A stretch of DNA of 64,000 nt from DATFDN01 sp035685165 (GTDB lineage: Bacteria > Pseudomonadota > Alphaproteobacteria > Acetobacterales > Acetobacteraceae). The stretch is taken from positions 237,584 to 301,583 of the forward strand of contig DASRBI010000023.1 of NCBI GenBank assembly GCA_035685165.1, in the 5' to 3' direction. The position numbers were made by a program, and so were the translations under genes. Below the pieces are notes generated by a model. It was not told where the DNA came from and did no database searches. It saw nothing but the letters and a program-made list of their open reading frames with translations. The stretch's first letter is position 1. Each line of letters begins with the position of its first letter. Of the stretch, positions 26,482 through 34,629 are shown piece after piece.

Positions 26482-27587
26482 GCGCCTTCGATCTGATCGT
26501 GATCGGCGGCGGGCTGGTCGGGGGCGCCATTGCCTGGGGTGCGGCGGCGCGCGGGGCCGCGGTGGTCGTTTTAGACGAAGGCGATGTCGCGTTCCGCGCG
26601 GCGCGCGGCAATTTCGGGCTGGTGTGGGTGCAGAGCAAGGGCGCGGGGATGCCGCCCTACGCGCATTGGTCGCGCCGCTCGGCGGAGTTGTGGCCCGCGC
26701 TCGCGGCGCGGATGCGGGAGGCGAGCGGCGCCGATGTTGCGCTGGAGCAGCCGGGCGGGCTGCATTTCTGCTTCAGCGAGGCGGAGCTGGAGGCGCGCGC
26801 CGACCTGATCAGACGCATGCACAACGAGAGCGGCGACATCGGCACGCGCATCGTGGATCGCGCGGAGCTGCGCGCGATGGTGCCGGGGATCGGCGATCGC
26901 GTGGCGGGCGCCTCGTTCTGTCCGATCGACGGGCACGCCAATCCGCTGTTCCTGCTGCGCGCGCTCCATTCGGCGCTGCTGCGCGCTGGCGGCGCATACC
27001 GGCCGGGGCACGGCGTCGATCTGATCACGCCCGACGGGGGCGCCTTCATCGTCCGCAGTGGGGCGGAAAGTTTCACCGCGCCGAAGCTGGTGATCGCGGC
27101 GGGGCTCGGCAGCCGGCGTCTGGCGCCGATGGTGGGGCTCGAGATGCCGGTCTCGCCCCTGCGCGGGCAGATTTTGGTGACGGAGCGAGTGAAGCCGCTG
27201 TTGCATTATGCGACGCACATATTGCGCCAGACCGCGGAGGGCTCGGTGATGGCGGGCGACAGTCAGGAGGACGTGGGGTTCGACGCGGCGACGACGGTTC
27301 CGGTGACGCGCGCCATCGCTGCGCGGGCGGTGATGACGTTCCCGGCGCTCGCCGAGGCGCGCATCGTCCGCATGTGGGGCGCGCTCAGGGTGATGACGCC
27401 GGACGGGTTTCCGATCTACGAGCAATCGGCGCGCTATCCGGGGGCGTTCGCGGCGACCTGCCACAGCGGGGTGACGCTGGCGGCGGCGCACGCGCTCGAT
27501 TTGGCGCCCTCTATCCTGGACGGCGCGCTTCCGGCAAAATTCGACGCTTTCAAGAGCAGCAGGTTTGATGTTCCGGCGCGTGGATGA
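26478..27587 (+). CDS. FAD-dependent amino acid oxidase-like protein (DAO family)
   Basis: A 369-residue DAO-fold flavoprotein. The FAD motif is DLIVIGGGLVGGAIAWGAA at 4-22. The substrate-domain pattern is GNFGLVWVQSKGAG, and the C-terminal FAD-binding region has ATCHSGVTLAAAHAL. It is related to the HcnC / opine-oxidase B / glycine oxidase group that oxidises amines or N-alkyl amino acids. It follows the permease genes by ATGA overlap, and it ends inside the start of the [2Fe-2S] gene by 20 bp. A second DAO-type gene lies at the end of the operon. Confidence 0.88.
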   Translation: MSAFDLIVIGGGLVGGAIAWGAAARGAAVVVLDEGDVAFRAARGNFGLVWVQSKGAGMPPYAHWSRRSAELWPALAARMREASGADVALEQPGGLHFCFSEAELEARADLIRRMHNESGDIGTRIVDRAELRAMVPGIGDRVAGASFCPIDGHANPLFLLRALHSALLRAGGAYRPGHGVDLITPDGGAFIVRSGAESFTAPKLVIAAGLGSRRLAPMVGLEMPVSPLRGQILVTERVKPLLHYATHILRQTAEGSVMAGDSQEDVGFDAATTVPVTRAIAARAVMTFPALAEARIVRMWGALRVMTPDGFPIYEQSARYPGAFAATCHSGVTLAAAHALDLAPSILDGALPAKFDAFKSSRFDVPARG

Positions 27588-27858
27588 GGCGGGCGCGGTG
27601 CTGCGCCTGGAGTTCGAGGGCGAAGCCGTGCTCGCGCGCGAAGGCGACAGCGTGGCGGCGGCGCTGCTGGCGGCGGGCGCGCGCGCGTTCCGCGATACCG
27701 CGATCAGCGCCAGCCCGCGCGGGCCTTATTGCATGATGGGCGTCTGTTTCGAGTGCCTGGTGGAGATCGACGGCATCGCCAACCGCCAGGCATGCATGGT
27801 GCCGGCGGCGGACGGGATGAAGATTCGCCGCCAGCGCGGCGCGCGCGAGGCGGCATGA
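27568..27858 (+). CDS. (2Fe-2S)-binding small subunit, HcnA-like
   Basis: A 96-residue ferredoxin-like subunit. The Cys pattern is C-x4-C-x2-C-x12-C in YCMMGVCFECLVEIDG and NRQAC, as in the N-terminal or small subunit of HcnA and opine oxidase. It would carry electrons between flavin subunits at the membrane or to the quinone pool. The ATG at 27568 is preferred over a TTG one codon before. It overlaps the preceding DAO gene by 20 bp and the next gene by 4 bp. Confidence 0.9.
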   Translation: MFRRVDEAGAVLRLEFEGEAVLAREGDSVAAALLAAGARAFRDTAISASPRGPYCMMGVCFECLVEIDGIANRQACMVPAADGMKIRRQRGAREAA

Positions 27859-29255
27859 GCGATAGGCTCGATGCGGTCGTGATCGGCGCCGGGCCGGCGG
27901 GGCTCGCCTGCGCCGCGCTGCTTGCCGCGCACGGGGCGACGGTGCGGCTCGCCGACGAGCAAGCCGAGCCGGGCGGACAGATCTATCGCGGCATCGGCCG
28001 GATCGCGGCGGAGCACCCGGGGATGCTGGATGTGCTCGGCGAGGATTACGCGCGCGGGCAGGCAATCGTCGCAGCGTTCAAAGCGAGCGGTGCCGAATAC
28101 CGGCCGAGTACGCTCGTTTGGCACGTGACGCCGGAGCGCGAGATTTGGGTGAGCTGCAACGGGCGCTCGGAAGTTTGGAACGCGCGCGCGCTGGTGGTCG
28201 CCACCGGCGCGATGGAGCGGCCGGTGCCGGTGCCGGGCTGGACCTTGCCCGGGGTGATGACGGTGGGGGCGGTGCAGATCATGCTGAAATCCGCCGCGCT
28301 TGCGCCCCACGCGCGGTTCGTGCTCGCGGGTTCAGGGCCGCTTGTGTGGCTGGTGGCGAAGCAATGCCTCGCCGCCGGCGCGAAGCCGGAGGCGGTGCTG
28401 GACACGAGTACGGGCGCCGATCAGCTCTCGGCGCTGCGGCACCTGCCGATGGCGCTGCGCGGCGCCGGCGCGCGGCTGCTGTTCAAGGGGCTCGCGATGA
28501 TCGGTGCCGTGCAGCGGAGCGGCGTGCCGGTGTTTCGCGGAGTTTCCGGCATCAGGATTGAGGGCGCGGCCGAAGCGGAGAGCGTTGCGTTCCGGGCCGG
28601 CGGATCGGATCGGCGCATCCCGGCGCGGATCGTCGCCTTGCATGAGGGGGTGATCCCCGCGCAGCAGATGACGCGCCTGATCGGCTGCGCGCACGTGTGG
28701 GACGAGGGCCAGCGTTGCTTTCGCCCCGACGTCGATGAATGGGGCAGCAGTTCCGTTGATGGCGTGCTGGTGGCGGGCGACGGCGCCGGCATTTTCGGCG
28801 CGCGCGCGGCGGAACATGCCGGGCGGCTGGCGGCGCTGGAGGCGCTGCGGCGGATCGGGCGGCTGAGCGCGAAGGAGCGTGATGCGCTGGCGCGGGACGA
28901 TCGGCGGGCGCTCGCCTCGCAGCGCGCGATCCGCCGGTTTCTGGACCGGCTTTATCCGCCGCCAGCTTCCATCCGCGCGCCGGCCGACGAGATCGTGGTC
29001 TGCCGCTGCGAGGAGGTGACGGCGGGCGCGGTGCGTGACGCGGTGCGGCAGGGCTGCATGGGGCCGAATCAGGCCAAGGCGTTCCTGCGCGTTGGCATGG
29101 GACCGTGTCAGGGGCGGCTGTGCGGGCCGGTGGTGAGCGAGGTGATCGCGGCGGCGCGGGGGATCACGCCGGCGGAGGCGGGGTATTACCGCATCCGCCC
29201 GCCCTTGAAGCCGATCGGGCTGGGCGAACTCGCCGCGGTGGAATTGGGGGAATGA
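27855..29255 (+). CDS. FAD/NAD(P)-dependent oxidoreductase with C-terminal Bfd-like [2Fe-2S] domain, HcnB/OoxA-like
   Basis: A 466-residue pyridine-nucleotide-disulfide-type flavoprotein. N-terminal FAD motif: DAVVIGAGPAGLACAAL at 6-22, followed by GGQIYRG. A second dinucleotide region is RFVLAGSGPLVWLVAKQ. The C-terminal 90 residues hold VCRCEEVTAGAV and GPCQGRLCGP, a C-x-C-x32-C-x4-C set of the Bfd-like [2Fe-2S] type. This is the architecture of hydrogen cyanide synthase HcnB and of opine oxidase subunit A. HCN synthesis is not the likely role here, because of the linked importer. Confidence 0.92.
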   Translation: MSDRLDAVVIGAGPAGLACAALLAAHGATVRLADEQAEPGGQIYRGIGRIAAEHPGMLDVLGEDYARGQAIVAAFKASGAEYRPSTLVWHVTPEREIWVSCNGRSEVWNARALVVATGAMERPVPVPGWTLPGVMTVGAVQIMLKSAALAPHARFVLAGSGPLVWLVAKQCLAAGAKPEAVLDTSTGADQLSALRHLPMALRGAGARLLFKGLAMIGAVQRSGVPVFRGVSGIRIEGAAEAESVAFRAGGSDRRIPARIVALHEGVIPAQQMTRLIGCAHVWDEGQRCFRPDVDEWGSSSVDGVLVAGDGAGIFGARAAEHAGRLAALEALRRIGRLSAKERDALARDDRRALASQRAIRRFLDRLYPPPASIRAPADEIVVCRCEEVTAGAVRDAVRQGCMGPNQAKAFLRVGMGPCQGRLCGPVVSEVIAAARGITPAEAGYYRIRPPLKPIGLGELAAVELGE

Positions 29256-30385
29256 CCCGCGCCGCCGATGTGCTGGTGATCGGCGGCGGCATTCACGGCT
29301 GCTCGACGGCGTTTCAGCTCGCCCAGCGCGGCGCGCGTGTGCTGCTGGTCGAGAAGAACAATGTGGGACGCCATGCCTCGGGCGTGAACGCGGGGGGCGT
29401 GCGGCGGCTCTTGCGCGATCCGGCGGAGATTCCGCTGTCGGTCGCCTCCATGCGGCTCTGGCATGGGATCGCGGCGCTGCTCGGGCGCGACTGCGGGTTC
29501 ACGGTAAGCGGTCAGATCGCGGTCGCGGAGACCGAAGCGGAGATGGAGCACCTGCGTCAGCGGGCCGCGATGGTGCGCGGGCTCGGCTACGACCACGAGG
29601 AGCTCGTCGGACCGAACGAGCTTTATGATCTGCTGCCGGCGCTGGCGCCCGGCTGCGCCGGCGGGCTGATCGCGCGCGAGGATGGTTTCGCCAGTCCCTA
29701 TCACGCCACGATGGCGTTCCGCCACGCGGCGGCGGAAGCGGGCGCGGTGATCCTGGAGGGATGCCGTGCCGGGGGGCTCGCGCGCTCCGCTGGCGTGTGG
29801 CGGGTGCAAAGCAGCGCCGGGCCGATCGAGGCGCGGGCCTTGGTGAATTGCGGCGGCGCCTGGGGCGGGCAGGTGGCGGCGGCGCTGGGCGAGCCGGTCG
29901 CGCTCGAGCCGACCGCGCCGATGATGATGGTCACGGCGCCGATGCCGGACTTCGTCAAGCCGGTGGTGATCGGCGTCGGGCGCAAGCTCTCGTTCAAGCA
30001 GGCGGCGAACGGCACGGTGCTGATCGGCGGCGGGCATCGCGGCGAGCCCGATACGGCGGCCGAGACCTCGACAGTCGATTTTCGCAAGCTGGTGACGAGC
30101 GCGCGGACGGTGAGCGCACTGTTTCCCATCATGCAGCAGGCGCGGATCGTGCGCTGCTGGTCGGGGATCGAGTCGCGGATGCCGGACGACATTCCGGTGA
30201 TCGGGCCGAGTTCCACCGAAGCCAATGCGTTCCACGCCTTCGGGTTCAGCTCGCACGGCTTCCAGCTCGGGCCGATCGTCGGCGTGATCCTGGCCGATCT
30301 GGTGGAACGCGGGCGCACGGAGCTGCCGATCGCGCCGTTCGCGATCGACCGGCCGGCGGCGCGGGCGCGTGCTGGCGGCGGCTGA
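29252..30385 (+). CDS. FAD-dependent amino acid oxidase-like protein, HcnC/OoxB-like
   Basis: A 377-residue DAO-family flavoprotein, starting MTRAADVLVIGGGIHGCSTAF. The motif NNVGRHASGVNAGGVRRL follows, and the C-terminal substrate and FAD region includes RCWSGIESRMPDDIPVIGP and AFGFSSHGFQLGP. It should be the catalytic partner of the HcnA/HcnB-like subunits, acting on an opine, N-methyl or cyclic imino acid. It starts by ATGA overlap and closes the eight-gene operon. The pattern resembles sarcosine/proline dehydrogenase-like proteins too, so the substrate is open. Confidence 0.9.
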   Translation: MTRAADVLVIGGGIHGCSTAFQLAQRGARVLLVEKNNVGRHASGVNAGGVRRLLRDPAEIPLSVASMRLWHGIAALLGRDCGFTVSGQIAVAETEAEMEHLRQRAAMVRGLGYDHEELVGPNELYDLLPALAPGCAGGLIAREDGFASPYHATMAFRHAAAEAGAVILEGCRAGGLARSAGVWRVQSSAGPIEARALVNCGGAWGGQVAAALGEPVALEPTAPMMMVTAPMPDFVKPVVIGVGRKLSFKQAANGTVLIGGGHRGEPDTAAETSTVDFRKLVTSARTVSALFPIMQQARIVRCWSGIESRMPDDIPVIGPSSTEANAFHAFGFSSHGFQLGPIVGVILADLVERGRTELPIAPFAIDRPAARARAGGG

Positions 30386-30491
30386 TTTCCGCAAGACGCC
30401 CGATCTGGACGAACTCGGCGCATCGGTGCTGGCCGGTGTTCCCAGCCGTCGCCGCCGTGGTGATGCCGTGCGCCGATGCGTTGGAGGCGCG

Positions 30492-30630
30492 GGTGATCAC
30501 CTGGGCGGCCCCGCGGCGTGGCAAGTGATCATTTCACGATCGGCAATTGTGGCAAGTGATCACTTGGCGTGGGGCCGCATTGGGCAGGTCGACACCTGCG
30601 CGGCCCCCGAACCGCTCAGGTGGTCACTTG
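30492..30630. repeat. Cluster of GTGATCAC-type palindromes
   Basis: Four related sites lie between two convergent genes. GGTGATCACC is at 30492-30501. GTGGCAAGTGATCA occurs at 30518-30531 and again at 30549-30562, 31 bp apart. The second copy extends to the perfect 14-nt palindrome CAAGTGATCACTTG at 30553-30566. A degenerate copy, AGGTGGTCACTTG, is at 30618-30630. Promoter operators are unlikely in a gap between stops, so a decayed mobile-element end is more plausible (IS21-type ends often have such repeated sites). Confidence 0.5.
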
Positions 30631-30640
30631 CGGGCCGGGC

Positions 30641-31564
30641 TCAGGCCGCCGCCGGGACCGGGGCGGGATCGGTCGATTCCGTCCAGTTCGCCTTGTCGCC
30701 GAACAAGGCTTCGAGCAACCGGTGATGCAAGGCGTGGCCGCTGCGGTGGCCGCGGAAGCGAGCGCGCAAGGGGGCGCCGGCCAATGCGAGGTCGCCCACG
30801 GCGTCCAGAAGCTTGTGACGGGCGAATTCGTCCGCCATCCGCAAGCCGCCAGGGTTCAGAACGGCGGCGCCGTCCACCACCACCGCGTTTTCTAGGCTCC
30901 CACCGCGCGCGAGGCCGGCGGCGCGAAGGTTTTCGACCTCGGCGGCCAGGGTGAAGGTGCGGGCGCGGGCGAGTTCGCGGCGGAAGGCTGCGGGTGTGAG
31001 GCGGAGCGCCAGCGACTGGGCGCCGATCGCCGCGGCGCCGAATTCGATTTCCACGGCGAGTTCAAGGCCCTGGAACGGGCCGGGGGGTGCGAGTTCCGCC
31101 CAGGCGTGCTCGCCGCCGACGCGGACCGGGCGGCGGATTTCGATGGCGCGGCGCGGCGCCTCCTGCTCCGTGATCCCCGCGCAGTCGATCAGGAACATCC
31201 AGGGCGCGGCCGAACCGTCGAGGATCGGCAGCTCCGGCCCGTCCAGCTCGATCAGGGCGTTGTCGATGCCGAGGCCCGAGAGGGCGGCCATCAGGTGCTC
31301 GATCGTGCCGACCCGGGCCGGGCCGTCGCCAAGCGAGGTCGCGAAGCGGGTATCGCCCACGTGGTCAAAGCGGGCAGGGACGGTGGCGCCGGTATCGGTG
31401 CGGCGGAACAGAACCCCGGCTCCGGGCTCGGCCGGATGGAGGACGGCGCGCACGCGGACGCCCGAATGCAGGCCCACGCCAACGCAGGAAATCGCCGCCT
31501 TTAGCGTGTGCTGGCGGGTAAGCGAGGAAGCGGCAGCCGTGAGAAACTGCGGTAGCGCGTCCAT
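30641..31564 (-). CDS. lpxC: UDP-3-O-acyl-N-acetylglucosamine deacetylase LpxC
   Basis: A 307-residue zinc deacetylase that carries out the committed step of lipid A synthesis. Motifs: LKAAISCVGVGLHSG near 22-36, VGTIEHLMAAL with the catalytic Glu and a zinc His, PILDGSAAPW, the HxxxD zinc pair in EFARHKLLDAVGDL, and GHRSGHALHH with the catalytic His. It is 145 bp after ftsZ and ends the dcw cluster, as in many proteobacteria. The C-terminus has a short AP tail. Confidence 0.97.
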   Translation of the reverse strand: MDALPQFLTAAASSLTRQHTLKAAISCVGVGLHSGVRVRAVLHPAEPGAGVLFRRTDTGATVPARFDHVGDTRFATSLGDGPARVGTIEHLMAALSGLGIDNALIELDGPELPILDGSAAPWMFLIDCAGITEQEAPRRAIEIRRPVRVGGEHAWAELAPPGPFQGLELAVEIEFGAAAIGAQSLALRLTPAAFRRELARARTFTLAAEVENLRAAGLARGGSLENAVVVDGAAVLNPGGLRMADEFARHKLLDAVGDLALAGAPLRARFRGHRSGHALHHRLLEALFGDKANWTESTDPAPVPAAA

Positions 31565-31666
31565 TTTGGATCCGATCGAAGCAGACGTCCGGCCAAAGGC
31601 CCCGAGCCGCGAGAGAAGCTATGGCGGCGCGGGGCGAGTTTCGCCACTCACTCTTTATTTCTAAGT

Positions 31667-31679
31667 GTTACCGCGTAAC
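31667..31679. promoter_or_regulatory. Inverted repeat in the AT-rich ftsZ-lpxC gap
   Basis: GTTACCGCGTAAC has perfect five-base arms about three central bases. It lies in the most AT-rich piece of the gap, about 100 bp upstream of the lpxC start, next to TTATTTCTAAG. A local promoter or regulator site for lpxC is plausible; no clear -35/-10 pair was assigned. Confidence 0.35.
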
Positions 31680-31709
31680 CGACTGTTTCTGCGGATTTTG
31701 TTGCGCCGC

Positions 31710-33239
31710 TCAGGACGACTGGCGGCGCAGGAAGGTGGGGATCTCGATGCCCATCTCCTCGCCCGCGACCGCGCGGACCGAGGGGCGGGCGGGCTCGGGC
31801 TGCGGCTCCTGGTGCACCGGGGGAGCGTGTGGAACCGGTGCTTCCTGGCCGACCGGCGGGCGGCCGCGGAAGAGGCCGGTGACGGTGGTGAAGAGGCTCG
31901 GGCGCGGTGGCTCCATCGGCCCGGGGACCGCCTCGCGCGGCGGCTCGGCGGCGAAGAGACCGCTGCGTGGCGCGGCGGCCGCGCGCTGAGACTGCCGCGC
32001 CATCGGCTCCATAGCGGGGGCTGGCGGCGGCGTGTCGGCGATATGCGCCGCCGCGACTAGCGACTCCGGTGCCGGGACGGGCTGCGGCGAGGGACGCAGC
32101 GCGACGGCGGGGTAGGGCGTCGCCGGGTGATGGACGGGCGCGGCCACGGGGTGGGCAACCGGCGGGGTGATGGTGGCGTGGCCCATCGCGGCCGGCACGG
32201 GGACCGGCTGGGCGGCGGCAGCGCCGCCGCCCACCGCGACCAGGCGTGGGCGCGCGGCCTCTGTCTTCGGCGTGTCGATCCCGGTGGCGACCACGGAGAC
32301 CCGGATGCGGCCCGATAGGCTCTCGTCGATCGAGGAGCCGAAGATGATGTTGGCGTCCTCGTCCACCTCCTCGCGAATGCGGTTGGCGGCCTGGTCGACC
32401 TCGAACAGCGTCATGTCGTCGCCGCCCGTGATGTTGATCAGCAGGCCGCGCGCGCCGGACATTGAGGTGTCTTCGAGCAGCGGGTTGCTGATGGCCGCCT
32501 CGGCGGCGCGGATGGCGCGGTTCTCGCCGTCTGCTTCGCCCGTGCCCATCATCGCCTTGCCCATCTCCGCCATGACGGTGCGGATGTCGGCGAAGTCGAG
32601 ATTGACGAGGCCGGGCGCCATCATCAGGTCGGTCACGCCGCGCACGCCCATGTAGAGAACCTGGTCGGCCATCTTGAACGCTTCGCGCCAGGTGGTGCGC
32701 TCGTTGGCCATCCTGAACAGGTTCTGGTTGGGGATAACGATCAGGGTATCGACGTATTGCTGAAGCTCCTCGATGCCCTGGTCAGCGGCCCGGGCGCGGC
32801 GGGTGCCCTCGAAGGCGAAGGGCTTCGTCACCACGCCGACCGTGAGGATGTTCCGCTCGCGGGCCATGCGTGCGATCACCGGAGCGGCACCGGTGCCCGT
32901 GCCGCCGCCCATGCCGGCAGTGATGAAGACCATGTGCGAGCCGTCGAGATGGCGGTAGAGCTCGTCCGCCGCCTCCTCGGCCGCGGCGCGGCCGATCTCG
33001 GGCTTGGCGCCGGCGCCGAGACCCTGGGTGATGTGGGGGCCGAGCTGCACGCGGCGGTTGGCGCGGCTGTGCATGAGCTGCTGGGCGTCTGTGTTGGCGA
33101 CGACGAACTCCACGCCCTGCAAGTTGGCGGTGATCATGTTGTCGACCGCATTGGTGCCGCCGCCGCCCACGCCGATCACGGTGATCCGCGGGGTGAAGTC
33201 GGTGTGCGTCTGCTGCGGGATGGTGAGATTCAGGGTCAT
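31710..33239 (-). CDS. ftsZ: Cell division tubulin FtsZ
   Basis: A 509-residue GTPase that forms the Z-ring. The N-terminal domain has GVGGGGTNAVDNM near 23-35, the tubulin signature GMGGGTGTGAAPV, and PNQNLF. The T7 loop NLDFAD carries the catalytic Asp. From about residue 315 a Pro/Ala/His-rich linker of roughly 180 residues leads to the conserved tail IEIPTFLRRQSS, which binds FtsA and other partners. The linker is long, as in other alphaproteobacteria. Start chosen at MTLNLTIPQQ, after GGGGGAC; an ATG five codons upstream is the alternative. Confidence 0.98.
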   Translation of the reverse strand: MTLNLTIPQQTHTDFTPRITVIGVGGGGTNAVDNMITANLQGVEFVVANTDAQQLMHSRANRRVQLGPHITQGLGAGAKPEIGRAAAEEAADELYRHLDGSHMVFITAGMGGGTGTGAAPVIARMARERNILTVGVVTKPFAFEGTRRARAADQGIEELQQYVDTLIVIPNQNLFRMANERTTWREAFKMADQVLYMGVRGVTDLMMAPGLVNLDFADIRTVMAEMGKAMMGTGEADGENRAIRAAEAAISNPLLEDTSMSGARGLLINITGGDDMTLFEVDQAANRIREEVDEDANIIFGSSIDESLSGRIRVSVVATGIDTPKTEAARPRLVAVGGGAAAAQPVPVPAAMGHATITPPVAHPVAAPVHHPATPYPAVALRPSPQPVPAPESLVAAAHIADTPPPAPAMEPMARQSQRAAAAPRSGLFAAEPPREAVPGPMEPPRPSLFTTVTGLFRGRPPVGQEAPVPHAPPVHQEPQPEPARPSVRAVAGEEMGIEIPTFLRRQSS

Positions 33240-33317
33240 TGCGGCGTCCCCCATGCGACTCGCGTCGCGACGATCGTTGAACTGTTCAACCGGATGGTTG
33301 CGATTCGCGTCACGCGG

Positions 33318-34616
33318 CTAAACCCGGTCCTTCAGGAAATTGACGAAGCGGCGAAACAGGCCCGGCGGCCGGTCCTCGTCGAGGTCGATGTTCTCGATCG
33401 TGCGGCCCTCGCCCGAGGCCCAGGCGAGCAGCCCCGCGGCGGTGGCGAAGGCCGGGTTGACGGCGATATCGGGCAGGCCGCGCAGCGCCGAGGGGCGGCC
33501 GAGCCGCACCTGGCGGCCGAGCATCCGCGCCGCCAGTTCGCGCACGCCAGCGAGCTGGCAAGCCCCGCCCGTCAGCACGACGCGGTTGCCGGCGGCACGC
33601 ACCAAACCCGACTTGTCGAGCTGTTCGCGCACGAGTTCGAAGGTTTCCTCGAGCCGCGGGCGGATGATGCTGACCACCATGCTGCGCGGCACTTTCGCGA
33701 TCTGATGTTCTTCCTCGCCCACGAGCTGCACGGGCAGCAGCTCGCGCTCGTCGTCGGGCGAGGATTGCACGTTGCCGTAGAGCGTCTTCAGCCGCTCGGC
33801 GTTGGCGACGGGCGTGGAGAGCACGCGGGCAAGGTCGTTCGTGACATGCGCGCCGCCGACGCCGAGCTGGGCGGTGTGCAGAAGCTGGCCCTCGGCGAAC
33901 ACCGCCATGCCGGTGGTGCCGCCGCCCATGTCGATCACTGTGCAGCCGAGTTCGCGCTCGTCCTCGACGAGCGCCGCCAAGCCGGCGGCGAAGGGGGCGG
34001 AGACGAGTTCCGCGATGTCGAGATCGCAGCGGGCGAGGCAGGCACCGAGCGAGCGGAGTGAGGTCTGGGCGGCGTCGATGACGTGCAGGCGCGCGGTCAG
34101 CGTGGCGCAAAACAGGCCGCGCGGGTCGGCGACGCGCTCGGTCTCGTCGGTGGCAAAGGCGAGCGGGAGGGCGTGGATGATGTCGCGCCCCTCCATCTCG
34201 GCGCGCAGGCGGCCCTCGTTGACCACGCGGCGGACATCAGCCTCGGTCACGGCGCGGCCTCCGACCGGCCATTGCACGTTGAAAAGGCGGCTTTCCGGCT
34301 GGCCGCAGGAGAGGTTCACGGTCACGGAGCGGAGGCCGAAATCGGCCATGTCCTCGGCCTGGCCCACGGCCGCGCGGATGGCGCGCTCGGCTTCCTCGAG
34401 ATCGACCACCCCGCCGCCGCGCACGCCCTTGCCTTTGTGCCAGCCGAAGCCGAGCACCCGCAGCGTGCCGTCGCTCTCGATGCGGCCAATCAGGCAGACG
34501 ATCTTGGTCGAGCCGATGTCGAGCACGCCGAACGGCCCCGTGCGGCCCCGGGCGCGGGCGGGTTCTTCGGGTGCCATGCCCTGTGGCGGGAGGAAGCGGC
34601 GCGACATCTCGTTCAT
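33318..34616 (-). CDS. ftsA: Cell division actin-like protein FtsA
   Basis: A 432-residue actin-fold ATPase that tethers FtsZ to the membrane. Phosphate and adenosine motifs: GVLDIGSTKIVCLIG near 29-43, CTVIDMGGGTTGMAVF, and VVLTGGACQLAGV. The C-terminal amphipathic helix LFRRFVNFLKDRV is the membrane-targeting segment. A 28-residue N-terminal extension precedes the fold. It lies 13 bp after ftsQ and 78 bp before ftsZ. Confidence 0.97.
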   Translation of the reverse strand: MNEMSRRFLPPQGMAPEEPARARGRTGPFGVLDIGSTKIVCLIGRIESDGTLRVLGFGWHKGKGVRGGGVVDLEEAERAIRAAVGQAEDMADFGLRSVTVNLSCGQPESRLFNVQWPVGGRAVTEADVRRVVNEGRLRAEMEGRDIIHALPLAFATDETERVADPRGLFCATLTARLHVIDAAQTSLRSLGACLARCDLDIAELVSAPFAAGLAALVEDERELGCTVIDMGGGTTGMAVFAEGQLLHTAQLGVGGAHVTNDLARVLSTPVANAERLKTLYGNVQSSPDDERELLPVQLVGEEEHQIAKVPRSMVVSIIRPRLEETFELVREQLDKSGLVRAAGNRVVLTGGACQLAGVRELAARMLGRQVRLGRPSALRGLPDIAVNPAFATAAGLLAWASGEGRTIENIDLDEDRPPGLFRRFVNFLKDRV

Positions 34617-34629
34617 TGCAGTCGGCCCT

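Noticed and set aside
27565..30385. Cyanide synthase operon hcnABC
   Set aside because: The subunits are homologous in type, but the ABC importer and the extra DAO gene in the same transcript fit uptake and oxidation of an organic substrate better than HCN production.
33310..34110. Arg-rich leftward frame within ftsA
   Set aside because: A +1 shadow of ftsA; FtsA itself is intact to its amphipathic tail.
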